Shown piece after piece: positions 55,228 through 64,000 of a DNA stretch of 64,000 bases. The position numbers and the translations under genes were made by a program. The DNA lies in NCBI GenBank assembly GCA_029582165.1, contig CM055883.1, forward strand, positions 19,624,501-19,688,500, in the 5' to 3' direction. Below the pieces are notes generated by a model. The model did not search any database, was not told the DNA's origin, and was given only the letters and a program-made list of their open reading frames with translations. Origin of the DNA: Portulaca oleracea (lineage: Eukaryota > Streptophyta > Magnoliopsida > Caryophyllales > Portulacaceae). Numbering within the stretch: position 1 is the first letter of the stretch; the number at the start of each line of letters is the position of its first letter.

Positions 55228-56039
55228 TTGCATTCTCATGAAACTCCTCTCGACAAGGCCCAAAGGGAGCTGTTGTTCCAAACACGATACTTCGTAGGTG
55301 GAAAAGTATGTACTCATGTCATTGATGGTGGGAGTTACACTAATGTCGCGTCTTCTTATATTGTCGAGAAGCTTGGATTGCCGTTACTACCTCACCCTCG
55401 ACCTTATTCTCTCCATTGGCTCAATGATCACAACGACGTCAAGGTAACTAAGCAAGTCGTGGTGCATTTTTCTTTTGGTACTAATTATAATGACTCCGTT
55501 CTTTGTGATGTCGTTCTAATGAGTGTTTGTCACATTTTATTGGGTCGTCCATGGAAATACGACAAGCAAACGGTGCACAATGGACTAAGAAACACTTACA
55601 CTTTCACCCATCAAGGCAAGACGATCAAGCTACTTCCCATCTATCCCTGAGAACCCAAAACTTCAAAAAATGGGACCGGTAGTAAGTTGAGGAACCTTCT
55701 CATAGTGAGCGAAACATGGGTTGAGTGCGCTATTGGTGAGGACGAGCTACCTCTTGCTTTGTCCTTGCCTTGTAGCGAGCCTAGTGAGATTGAGAGTTCC
55801 CGAGCACCACAAAATTTCCTTATCCCTTCGTCTAACCCCTCATATCCACAAAACAAACCTCCAACCTCCTTCTCTCATTTGGATGATGGGTACATTGTGG
55901 GGTTCGAAACTTGTTGGAAGTCTAGCTTGATGGCTCGTAACGATCGGGACGTTCGGAGTTTCATGGGGCCCATTGATGAAGAGCGTCATGGTTTTAACTC
56001 TCAAGAGTTGAGGGCAACTCTTTTTCAAGAGGGGGAGTA
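55228..56039 (+). pseudogene. gypsy retropepsin-like protease and tail
   Basis: The 140-codon frame holds FVGGKVCTHVIDGGSYTNVA, where the catalytic Asp is followed by GGS, then VEKLGLPLLPHPRPYSLHWL and VCHILLGRPWKYDKQ, the pattern of plant gypsy proteases of the chromovirus type. The stop at 55648-55650 is followed by a 123-codon frame to 56058 (TWVECAIGEDELPLAL to LRATLFQEGE) that runs into the LTR and has no enzyme motifs. Coding for reverse transcriptase onwards is absent. Confidence 0.82.
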
Positions 56040-56943
56040 TGAACCATGTCGGGTTTAGGTCGTCACCTATCGGGAAATGAGGAGGCTCGAGATTTGCTCC
56101 ACCGGGCCCAGGGACCTATGGATCATGTCGGGTCATCCTGAGACGAGGAACTACATTGCATTGGGGTCCGGGAGTGGTCCCACGTTAAGCTACGAATCAC
56201 GTAGCGCCCGCCACCATCGCTGCTAGGCTTGTAACGTCCGCTACCTTCAGCGTGACACCCGCGACAAGGTATGGTGTGGCATGTTCTAGCTGGGCTTCAA
56301 CGCCAAACGCTGCTAGCGCCCTATCCAGAGAGCGCCCAAGTTCACGCTGAAGAGAGCCGCTGACAGCGTCCGGGAACCCCTGCCAGCGCTCGAAAGGTTG
56401 CGCCCGCGACAACCCTGTTGCTCGTCCGATATCGCTGGCCGCGGTCGCCAACTCGCGCACCGCGACGCCCGCGCTTGATGCCACCGCCGCTGAATTGATG
56501 ATCGGTCGCACTGCGATCGACCATCGCGCTGCCGCGACGCGACACTTTTGTTTGAGCCGGTCGCTACGCTGTTTTGTCTTTGAAAACGATGCGTTTTGTT
56601 TAATTTCCCCCCCATTACTATATATACCCCCTCCCTAGCAATATTTTGGACTGTTATTCAGATTTGAATGTAATGCTTGGCATTGTAGGGTTTTTCCCAA
56701 CTTCCTCAAAAACCTTGTTTACTTTATTCAAGTAATTTGGTGGTGTTTGAAGTAATTCCTTTAGTGATTATTTAGTGAATTACCTTGGATAATCATGGTG
56801 GAGTGTTAGGCCTAGAGTTGTGTTGTCCTTGCTCAAGGTCATATCCTTCCTTTGGGTGCTCAAGGCCCTTGTTCTTGCTGATTATCGATTCCTATCATTC
56901 ATTCAAGCTATCATCACTCCACCACGCATACGATAACGCTCCA
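56040..56943 (+). mobile_element. 3' LTR of the gypsy element
   Basis: 904 bp. It is close to the 5' LTR at both ends and near the TATATATA box (56619-56626), but about 100 bp shorter, with the difference concentrated between about 56195 and 56570 in the word cluster. Confidence 0.92.
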
Positions 56944-56948
56944 GAAAG

Positions 56949-57076
56949 ACTCTACTAAAAGTTTTAAGTGTGCTTTTGATAAAGTTTGGAAGGGAGATAA
57001 ATAAGAACTTTATAAGATTACTTCATTGAACATGCAAAAGAATGAAAGAAAAGAAAGATACATCATATACAACACT
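56949..57076. other. Continuation of the LTR-like host fragment
   Basis: Flank of the gypsy insertion. No gene or repeat recognised. Confidence 0.4.
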
Positions 57077-59238
57077 TGTAATAACCCAACGCTCAGTAGA
57101 CCATAATCTAGTGCAGTTAAGTTAATTAATCAAAATCGCGCATTTCAATTCAGTTAACCTTTTGTGTTTTTGCAAGACTCGAGCAGAGCAACGACCTTCA
57201 CATATCAGTCTAGTAGATTATATATCTATACATATTAGCCAAGTGACAATTTAAGCTACTAAAATTAATCTCGGAATATCCGAATTACTTACCTGACCTA
57301 ATTTTATCAAGTCAACCGCTTCCTCGGTATTATTAATAGTAATAACATCATTGTTATTATTATCTTACCTTTTTATTTCTTAATTTATTTAAATTCCAAA
57401 TTTATTCCATATTCCCATTTTATTTCAAGTCTCCTTATAATTTTTAATATTGTAAGTATTTTCACTCGATAATCTAGATTAGTATTGTTGGGCTATAGTA
57501 GAAATATAGCAGTATTAAAAGGAGGGGAGTAAGAAAGAGTTAGTATTACTACTGGATAGAGTCTAATTGGGCATTAATAATTTAAAAATAAACCCAAGTA
57601 GCTTCTCCCTTCAAACGTTCATTTACATAAACCAACACAAAGTATTTTCTCTCTCTAACTCCCTCCTTCCCCTCACTGTTTTCCTGCTGTACGTGTCTGT
57701 CCAGCAGCGACCGCCCGAACTGCTGCCGCATACCACTGGCCGCCGACATCTATAGGCTCCCTCCGGCGACCCGTACCCCATCTTCCTTCCTCTTGCCATA
57801 TTACTCTTGTTCTTCCCCCTCCATTAAAGGTAACAAAAACCCTAACCTTTTTAATTCGAATATGAATTTCATTGCTTAATTTAAAAATTTAAGTGTTGTT
57901 CTTATCAAATTTAAGTATTTAGAATGAGTACACTTTGAATTACCAATTGGTTTTGGGTTGGGTGGTGTTTATAAGCTATGCATGCTAAGTGTTTGATGTT
58001 ATGTCTCAATGAAAATTGAGAACTTGGTGTATAAATGTATAATATCAAGTTAGGTTGGTCATGGATGTTGATTGCATGTTATCTTGGTGCCAAATTCTCT
58101 TAACTATAAAAGTGTTGTTGTTGGGTATAAATTGCATGTGGTTAAAAGGATTTGAAATTGAATCAAGTGGTGAAAATTGGGTGTTGGAATGTTGAACTCA
58201 AGTAAGATTATGTTGGGAGTTATCGGGCATTGCATGTATCTTTAGGTAGCTTGTAATGAGAAGTAATAGAGACTTTGCTACTGTTTGGTAATTTTTAGCC
58301 ATGAAAGAGCATTTATGAAAGGTAATACTAAGGTTTAAACGGGGTAATTTGCCAAGAAAAACACTTTAGATGTCATATTGGGATCCAAATGAGTAATCTG
58401 AGTTTTTCGGGATAGTTAAGGCACTCCGTAATCAAAATTATGTTGTTAAATGATAGCCTTAAGTAATAGCTTCCATTTGGGCTTTGAATTTCGGGATTCC
58501 GATATATATAACTCAAGTTTTAGCAGTTTTAATTTGGGTGCACCGTTTTATACGTTTTTCTGGGGCAGTAGGATCATGATCATTTTTAGGTATCCATGAG
58601 GTTTTATTAGCCTAAGTGTTCAACATGAATGTTGTAGTATGCTCTGCAAGCTTTCCGGAATGGGTTTTTATGTGTTCATCAGATGTCGGAGTGAAAAGTT
58701 ATGATCCGTCAAAGTGAGGCTCCTAACCATGTAAAACTAGAATTTTTAATTCACTGAGCCTTTGTCAATGACAATTTTCAAGGGTTTCCAAACCTTTTCA
58801 GAATTTGTGGTCAACATAAAAGTTGTAGATCACAATTCAAGCTTTCCGTAGACTACTAGCACACATTCATACGATGTGTACCTCTTAAATTATGAGTTCT
58901 CAAAGTTCGCTTCCCAAACTTTCCGATCTGCAGATCAACATTCATGTTTGCTCATTTTCAAGCCTTTATACTCGTTTTTGGCCTTAACTCTTAATTGGAG
59001 AGTTGTAGAATTTATTTTTAGCTTTCGGAAAAGTCATCTTATAAAATTTTTGGAGGTCTATAGAGGAAGTTACGTCTTCTGCAAACTTACTACAAAGTCC
59101 CAAAAATTCACCAAGCTTTTAATTAAAAGTTTACTTTTATCAAGTTAATTAGATGACTTCCTCCTTACCAAGAATCCAAGTTAATTCACTTTAGTGTTTT
59201 TATCTCAAGTGTGATCCAAGAGGTCGTTGTTGCTCCAT
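57077..59238 (+). mobile_element. Probable gypsy LTR sequence, end not found
   Basis: It starts TGTAATAACCCAACGC, a common style of gypsy LTR start. A CT-rich segment at 57640-57830 resembles a transcription start and leader. From 58300 to 59140 phrases such as GTTGTAGATCACAATTCAAGC and TCAGATGTCGGAGTGAAAAG recur in variants, a style I associate with LTRs of plant gypsy elements. No TG...CA end pairs with it in the window. The 62-codon frame at 57567-57755 is not convincing as a gene. Confidence 0.4.
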
Positions 59239-60861
59239 TGTTCGGTTGTGGTAAATTGAGTTTTAAGAGTAAAGGTTGTCGTATCCACAAGGATGGTGTG
59301 TCAGATTAATAGGGAATTGGTTTGGTAGGGTTTCAAATGGCGAAAAAGCAGTAAATCTCTATAATATATAATAGAAAAGTAGGTGGCCCCACCGAATACA
59401 GCCCTGAGATTAAATTTCGGATTTTAGACCAATCACGTTGCAAATAATTATCTAATTTTTATGTTAATTAAAAGAATAAAAAAGCCAAAAACATAAACCG
59501 TCCAATTAGCAGTTTCCTTTCGCAGGTTAACTGCAGTTGCATCCCACAACCTACACTGAGTGCAACCGCGTCCAAAATTGTGAGGTTTTTGTAAACTGCA
59601 CAAGCACAACTGCCAATTTCCCAAAAAATCTCAACCGAATAGATGTGAACCTTCAAAACCCTAACAAGACTTCCACATATATATAATTCCTCATTCACAT
59701 CATTGATGCTTGCCACTGTAACCATCAATATATTTAGGTAACATCTTCTATTCTGATTCCTAATAATCACATATTTTGTTAATTGATTGTACTTTTGCTT
59801 TCTATCTTGCAGAATTTGATAATACTGGTGTAGTTGTTCATTGATTAGTGAACTCAAATTTTAGTTCTGATCCAATATCAAATCTCGGTAAATTCCTATT
59901 CATGTTAAATTCCTTTGAAGAAATTTCAGTTCAATGCTAATATTTGTAAATATTTATGTTCAATGTTAACGCTTACTTTAGTTTTGATTACTTTAGTTTT
60001 GCTTACTTAATTCAAATAATAATTGGAAGTGTTTGCTATATAAACTGCCTAGACAAAGTTAGCAATATGCTCTGTATTCATGAGAATTTCATTATATTTT
60101 TTAAATTGAAGATCATATTGCAAGGATCTTATATTAGGCTATTGTAATTAAATTAAAATCAGTTTGTTTGGACTTTGAAATCGATTCCGTGGGAAGAAGG
60201 AAGAGAGAGAGTTGTCTGAAGATTAATTAAAATGGGGAAAGGAATGAGGGTTATATACCTAGAGTTTTTTTAAAGAACTAGGGTTCATGGGGAATTGATA
60301 TTTTGCCACAATTTCCATGGATGACTGGCCTTTACTTATTTTTTTTAATGGAGCCTTTACATTTTTGTCATAGAGAGAGTAGGTAGAGATGAATTATGGT
60401 ACAAAGCAACATAGGACTCATAAAAAGGCATTTTGAAAGAAAAAAAAACACCTAAACAAAACAAATTTGGATATATGAAGAAAGATCTTTTCGATTAAGG
60501 CAATGTAAGATCTTATCTTATTTTATCTTACTTTATGATTATATATTTTTGAATAATTTATATTAAAATTTTTTGTTCAATTCATAAAACTTATTAAAAA
60601 TAAAAAATGAATTAGTCAAAAGTGATGTAATCTATCTTTACTATATTTTTTTTACCTAATTTATCTTGAAAGTTATGGCAGTTATGCCAATTATAATTTC
60701 TTACTGTGTGGAATTGGACCGGAAATAGTGTAGGGCGTGAATTAGGGTTTTTCTCTAATTGAGTTGTCTTTTTATTTGACAATAAAATTGATGTTTTGTT
60801 CTTTTAAAATTGTGTCTACATATATCATATAATTTTTCTTTTTAAATTCAAATAACTATTA

Positions 60862-60910
60862 CTCCCTCCGTTCCATAGTAATTGACACATTTCAAAATGG
60901 AAAGTGACAA
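60862..60910. mobile_element. Isolated Stowaway-like terminus
   Basis: TACTCCCTCCGTTCCATAGTAATTG starts at the TA 60860-60861, but no matching right end (GGAGGGAGTA type) follows before 61621, which belongs to another MITE. Probably a truncated copy. Confidence 0.4.
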
Positions 60911-61360
60911 TTATTTGAGGGTTTTCTGGTACAGGAACATGGCGATTTGAGGGAGAAGGAATATGAATTGTTTGACGGGTTGTAGGAGAATGAAGATGGG
61001 TCAATTAAGGGTGACCGTCCTCTTAGAGTTTTCTGGATGGATGGACAGAGTGATGAAGCAGGCGGATAGCTATAGGGTTTGACGTCTTATAATGCCAAAT
61101 TTATATGAGTAGACGGAGGGCGTCGGTTAGGGTAAGAGCTAGGGTTTGGTTGCCATAGATTGGGCTGATATCTATTGGTTGCCGGTGGTCTATTTAGTGG
61201 GACACTAAATATGACCCATTTTAGTTATTGATCAATATCCTCCTCTTAAAATTGTATTTAAATTTATCTATTTAAATTGACATATTCTCCCCATACTAAT
61301 CCATCCATATATTATATTGTATTAACTTTTACCAATTTTAACATAAGTGAATAAATTATA

Positions 61361-61621
61361 CTACCTCCGTCCCAATTTCTTTGTCACCCCAACTACTTTT
61401 ACAAAACCAATACACCTTGGAATTGGGGTGAAAAGTTTGAACCTTACCCAAATTGCCCCTATATTTATTGATGTAATAGTTGTTGGGATTGTAAAAAGTG
61501 ATAAATAAAAGTTATTAAGTAGGGGCAAAAATGAAATTACAATTATTGGAATTATAAAAGTGACAAACAAATTGAGACTAAGAAATTAGTTATTTTGACA
61601 GACATTTTGGGATGGAGGTAG
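61361..61621. mobile_element. Stowaway MITE inside the Helitron
   Basis: The ends CTACCTCCGTCCCAATTTCT and (reverse complement) CTACCTCCATCCCAAAATGT are flanked by TA (61359-61360 and 61622-61623). 261 bp, 40-odd bases from the Helitron 3' end. Confidence 0.85.
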
Positions 61622-62340
61622 TACTAATTTAGTACACTCCGTGCATCGCACGGGTTGATGCCTAGTAATAATAAAACTAAACTAAACATGATTTGAAAAC
61701 AGTAATTACTAAAGCAAACATGAAGCGAGAATTAAAATTTAACCTAATTTAATCAAGAACAAAAAAAACTAAAGCTAATGAAGAACTCATAATCAAGAAA
61801 GCAATAAATAACAATCTAAATTGCAGGGAAGAAGATTATATTACTGGTAATGCGAAATACTAACTAAATTAAAACACTCGATGAAATTAAAGGAGTAGAG
61901 TATACCGACAGTCTTCTCTTCACTCTACCTCCCCTTGCTAGCATCACGAACTCTCCCGAACAAACAAAAGTCGTGATTGGGATTACTAAGAATCCCCTAA
62001 ATCCTCACTAGGAAGGAGAATTTGTGAACCCTTAATCCTCCTTTTTCACTAAAAATTGGAATTTGGTTGTGAACTAATACTAATAACTCGAAGTAACAGA
62101 ACTAGAAACAAAAAGCGAGAAGAACAAGAATTAAAAACTTGAATTGGATTAAAGATTGAAAGAGTGACTTACAATCGAAGAATAACGGTAGCAAAAGCAA
62201 GAAAAACGATGAACTAAATCCTAGAACAATGATGCTAAGAACGAGTAAACCTAAAAAAGTAACTATGATAATTCTTTGATAAAAAAAATACTATTGCTCT
62301 GACTCGCGGCAGCTAGGTCTTTTTATAAGCAGTGAGTGAA

Positions 62341-62560
62341 AAACGCAGCTAGCGTTTTATAAACGCAGCCAACGTTTTGTATTCCGTCTTTGAGTTTGCC
62401 GTAGAAAAAACGCAGCCAGCGTTTTATAAACACAGCCAGCGTTTTGTATTCCGTCTTTGAGTTTTCCGTAGAAAACGCAGCCTGCGTTTTGTATTACTCG
62501 ACTTTTCTCACTTTCTGTCTCAGGCGCTGCCTGCGTTTTAAAAATGCAGCCAGCGTTTTA
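62341..62560. repeat. Seven AAACGC-AGCCA-GCGTTT words
   Basis: Hairpin words with 6-bp or longer arms and a 5-base centre (AGCCA, AGCTA or AGCCT). Copies begin near 62341, 62361, 62407, 62429, 62473, 62523 and 62543. On the minus strand they lie downstream of the LTR start and upstream of a TTATAAAAAG TATA-like box (about 62319-62328). Confidence 0.8.
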
Positions 62561-62794
62561 TGTCTTTCGCTCATTCTTGGGCTGGATCTCGCGCGATTGG
62601 GCCATTTCTTTTAATTCTTCTTTTCAATTCTCCAATTCTCTCTTAAATTTTCATCTTTTCTCAACCCTTTTTTCACTTCTCTATGAATTTGGATTAAGAT
62701 ATGCAAATCACACTAATTTTCCAATCAAGTGAAGAAATCGTGACAAAAAGTACTCAATTTACGGTCTTAATTCGGCTCAAAATGAGACCGAACA

Positions 62795-64000
62795 ACACTC
62801 CACACACATATTTGCTCGCCCCGAGCAAACTAAAACAAAGAAAGAAAATAAAATTAAACTATCCTAACTCACTTACGTAAGAAAATAAAATTTGGCAGCC
62901 CAAGTGGACGAGGAAGGTCTCGTGAGGGTTTATAGTAACTATACCCACAAAAGCCAAAGAAAAAGAAAAGAAAATGTGGATTCAGATTAAAAAGGAAAAG
63001 ACTCAAGAAAGAAAAACGAAAAAGAAGAAATTAAAGAAATAAAAGGGCTAGCGTTAGGGTTACAAATACAGTTAAACACCCCCTCAGGCTAACCAATCAA
63101 ACACATCAATCCATCAAGAAAATACAAAGATCAATCTGGAAAAGAACAAAATCAGTGTAAAATAGATAGAATGGAGTTTTCGAAATTAAGTAGAGAGAAC
63201 AAGTACTTTAGATGCGAAAAACCGCCAACAGACTTAATATGAATGCAAATATGTGCGGTTGATTATGGACGTAGGACAGTCAAAAGAGCAAACCTCACTT
63301 TTAGGATAAAAATTGAACGCTCAAACACTCAAATTTGAATGTGTATGTGGGTTTTGCTCATACTCAGACCAAAATAAACAACCTACCAAAGGCTTGGTAA
63401 GAATCTCGCTCTCCACAGCTAGTATGCAAATACACAAGTGACAATCAAGAGGACTTTTTAGGGTTGTAATGAGGCTTAGGTTAGGGGTAAGGAGTTGTAA
63501 TATTTGGGTAAGAGGAGTTTAAAGAGCCATGCTTGGATTTATATTCAAAAAAATATCACTCTCAACTCACCTTCTTGCTAAATTTGAGCAAGGAACTCAA
63601 TCCCTCATCAATATCGAACATCTCAACTAGCTTTACAACCAGGTCAAAGATTTTCAGAACTTTCAAACAAGTCTCCCTAATGACCCCTTTTCTTTTGAGC
63701 CTTTTTTTTCATTTTTTTTCTTTTTATTCTATTTTTCTACTTCTTTTTTTTTGTTTGGTGGATAATCAAGGGAGAAGAAAAACATAAAATATAGCTTTGA
63801 CCTCAATATATGTTAAAAGAACTTCATAACCAATTGGCTAACTCATAATAATTGGGAAATATAATGTGTCCCAATTCAATAAAAATTAAAATCCACACCC
63901 CAACATCTCACTCCATTTGTAGCAACATCGATCCAATTTTCTCTCCCGAAATAATGAATTCTCACACATCCAAGGAAGGCAAAGGGTAGGAGTTAATAAA
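62795..64000 (-). mobile_element. 3' untranslated end of the minus-strand Tat/Athila-type element
   Basis: In minus-strand order before the LTR: GTTTGCTCGGGGCGAGCAAA (hairpin, about 62810-62829) and a GTGTGTGGAG tract. Further upstream come blocks matching 40880-41640 and 48661-49240 of the other Athila/Tat elements. The element continues past the right edge. The frame 63533-63787 is T-rich and not a gene. Confidence 0.7.

Larger units (their letters stand above)
52788..56943 (+). mobile_element. Short Ty3/gypsy element, gag-protease only
   Basis: LTRs 52788-53789 and 56040-56943, flanked by a perfect GAAAG duplication (52783-52787 and 56944-56948). The primer site TCGGTATCAGAGC (53790-53802) and polypurine tract AAGAGGGGGAG (about 56028-56038) are in place. 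The 2.25-kb interior encodes only gag, a zinc knuckle and a retropepsin-like protease, all with breaks. RT, RNase H and integrase are absent, so it is non-autonomous. Confidence 0.93.
59356..61665 (+). mobile_element. Non-autonomous Helitron
   Basis: The 5' end TCTCTATAATATATAATAG follows an A (59355). The 3' end has the hairpin CCGTGC-ATC-GCACGG (about 61639-61653) and then CTAG (61662-61665), followed by T (61666). Insertion between A and T, without target duplication, is the Helitron rule. The interior (2.3 kb) has no Rep/helicase frame. Part of it (about 60900-61150) is richer in G and may be captured sequence, but I recognise no gene. Confidence 0.82.
59239..62794 (-). mobile_element. 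3' LTR of a minus-strand Tat/Athila-type element, split by a Helitron
   Basis: On the minus strand it starts TGTTCGGTCTCATTTTG (62794), right after a GTGTGTGGAG polypurine-like tract, and ends CCACAACCGAACA (59239). The ends TGTTCGGT/ACCGAACA are inverted repeats of each other. Without the Helitron (59356-61665) the LTR is about 1.25 kb. Palindromic AAACGC-AGCCA-GCGTTT words lie at 62341-62560. A string like GTGGATACGACAACC near the minus-strand end is of a kind seen near the ends of Tat/Athila LTRs. Confidence 0.72.

Noticed and set aside
59468..59857. 129-codon minus-strand frame in the Helitron
   Set aside because: No recognisable family, and it runs near the Helitron 5' end in AT-rich sequence. 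Kept as unproven.
57072..62799. ACACT at 57072-57076 and 62795-62799 as a target duplication of one large element
   Set aside because: The right-hand boundary is the inner edge of a minus-strand 3' LTR next to its polypurine tract, where no duplication is expected. The match is probably chance.

Overview
This is a stretch of eudicot-type plant nuclear DNA, AT-rich and built almost entirely from transposable elements. I see no intact host gene, rRNA or tRNA. The plant assignment rests on plant-type Ty1/copia elements with an initiator-Met-tRNA primer site, Athila/Tat-type Ty3/gypsy elements, an L1-type LINE with a DUF4283-like ORF1 and a C-terminal RNase H, Stowaway-type MITEs, Helitron ends, and captured exons of a plant ACA-type Ca2+-ATPase. 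I cannot name the species.

Layout. 1-2215: 5' LTR and leader of a minus-strand copia element running off the left edge. 2216-9117: GA-rich island, LTR fragment, RRM-type ORF1 relic, CACTA-like foldback element (4935-5378), 5'-truncated minus-strand LINE (about 5421-7470), two sister Stowaway-like MITEs and a tandem repeat. 9123-17801: complete but mutated copia element (target duplication ATCAT), whose integrase is split by a 3.35-kb CACTA element (11186-14531, duplication CAA) carrying pieces of an ACA-type Ca2+-ATPase gene. 18419-24614: full-length LINE with an 18-bp target duplication. 25303-30254: cluster of Helitron-like ends, each abutting an (AAT)n tract, with a 9-bp-duplication MITE (28148-28468) whose empty site is also in the window. 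30258-46918: old, decayed copia element containing a solo LTR (33399-43661, duplication TAATG), itself containing a gag-protease-only Athila-like element (34151-43263). 46919-52787: AT-rich repeats, a GC-rich island, a Tat/Athila-type 3' end with LTR (49401-50736), a minus-strand gag-protease relic and an LTR fragment. 52788-56943: 4.2-kb gag-protease-only gypsy element (duplication GAAAG). 57077-59238: LTR-like sequence. 59239-64000: 3' LTR and 3' untranslated part of a minus-strand Tat/Athila-type element, the LTR interrupted by a Helitron (59356-61665) that itself contains a Stowaway MITE.

The most unusual signal is shared across elements. At least six unrelated LTR elements carry clusters of short, near-perfect palindromic 'words' (13-35 bp), a different word in each family, mostly just upstream of a TATA-like box or in the leader. 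In several clusters both arms change together so that pairing is kept, and between the two LTRs of one element the clusters are where indels concentrate. The clearest case is the leader of the 30258-46918 copia element, with about 19 copies of a GTGAAC-N5-GTTCAC hairpin and compensated variants. The same word occurs inside that element's own pol region.

All coordinates, alignments and pairings were made by eye; no search or folding program was run.
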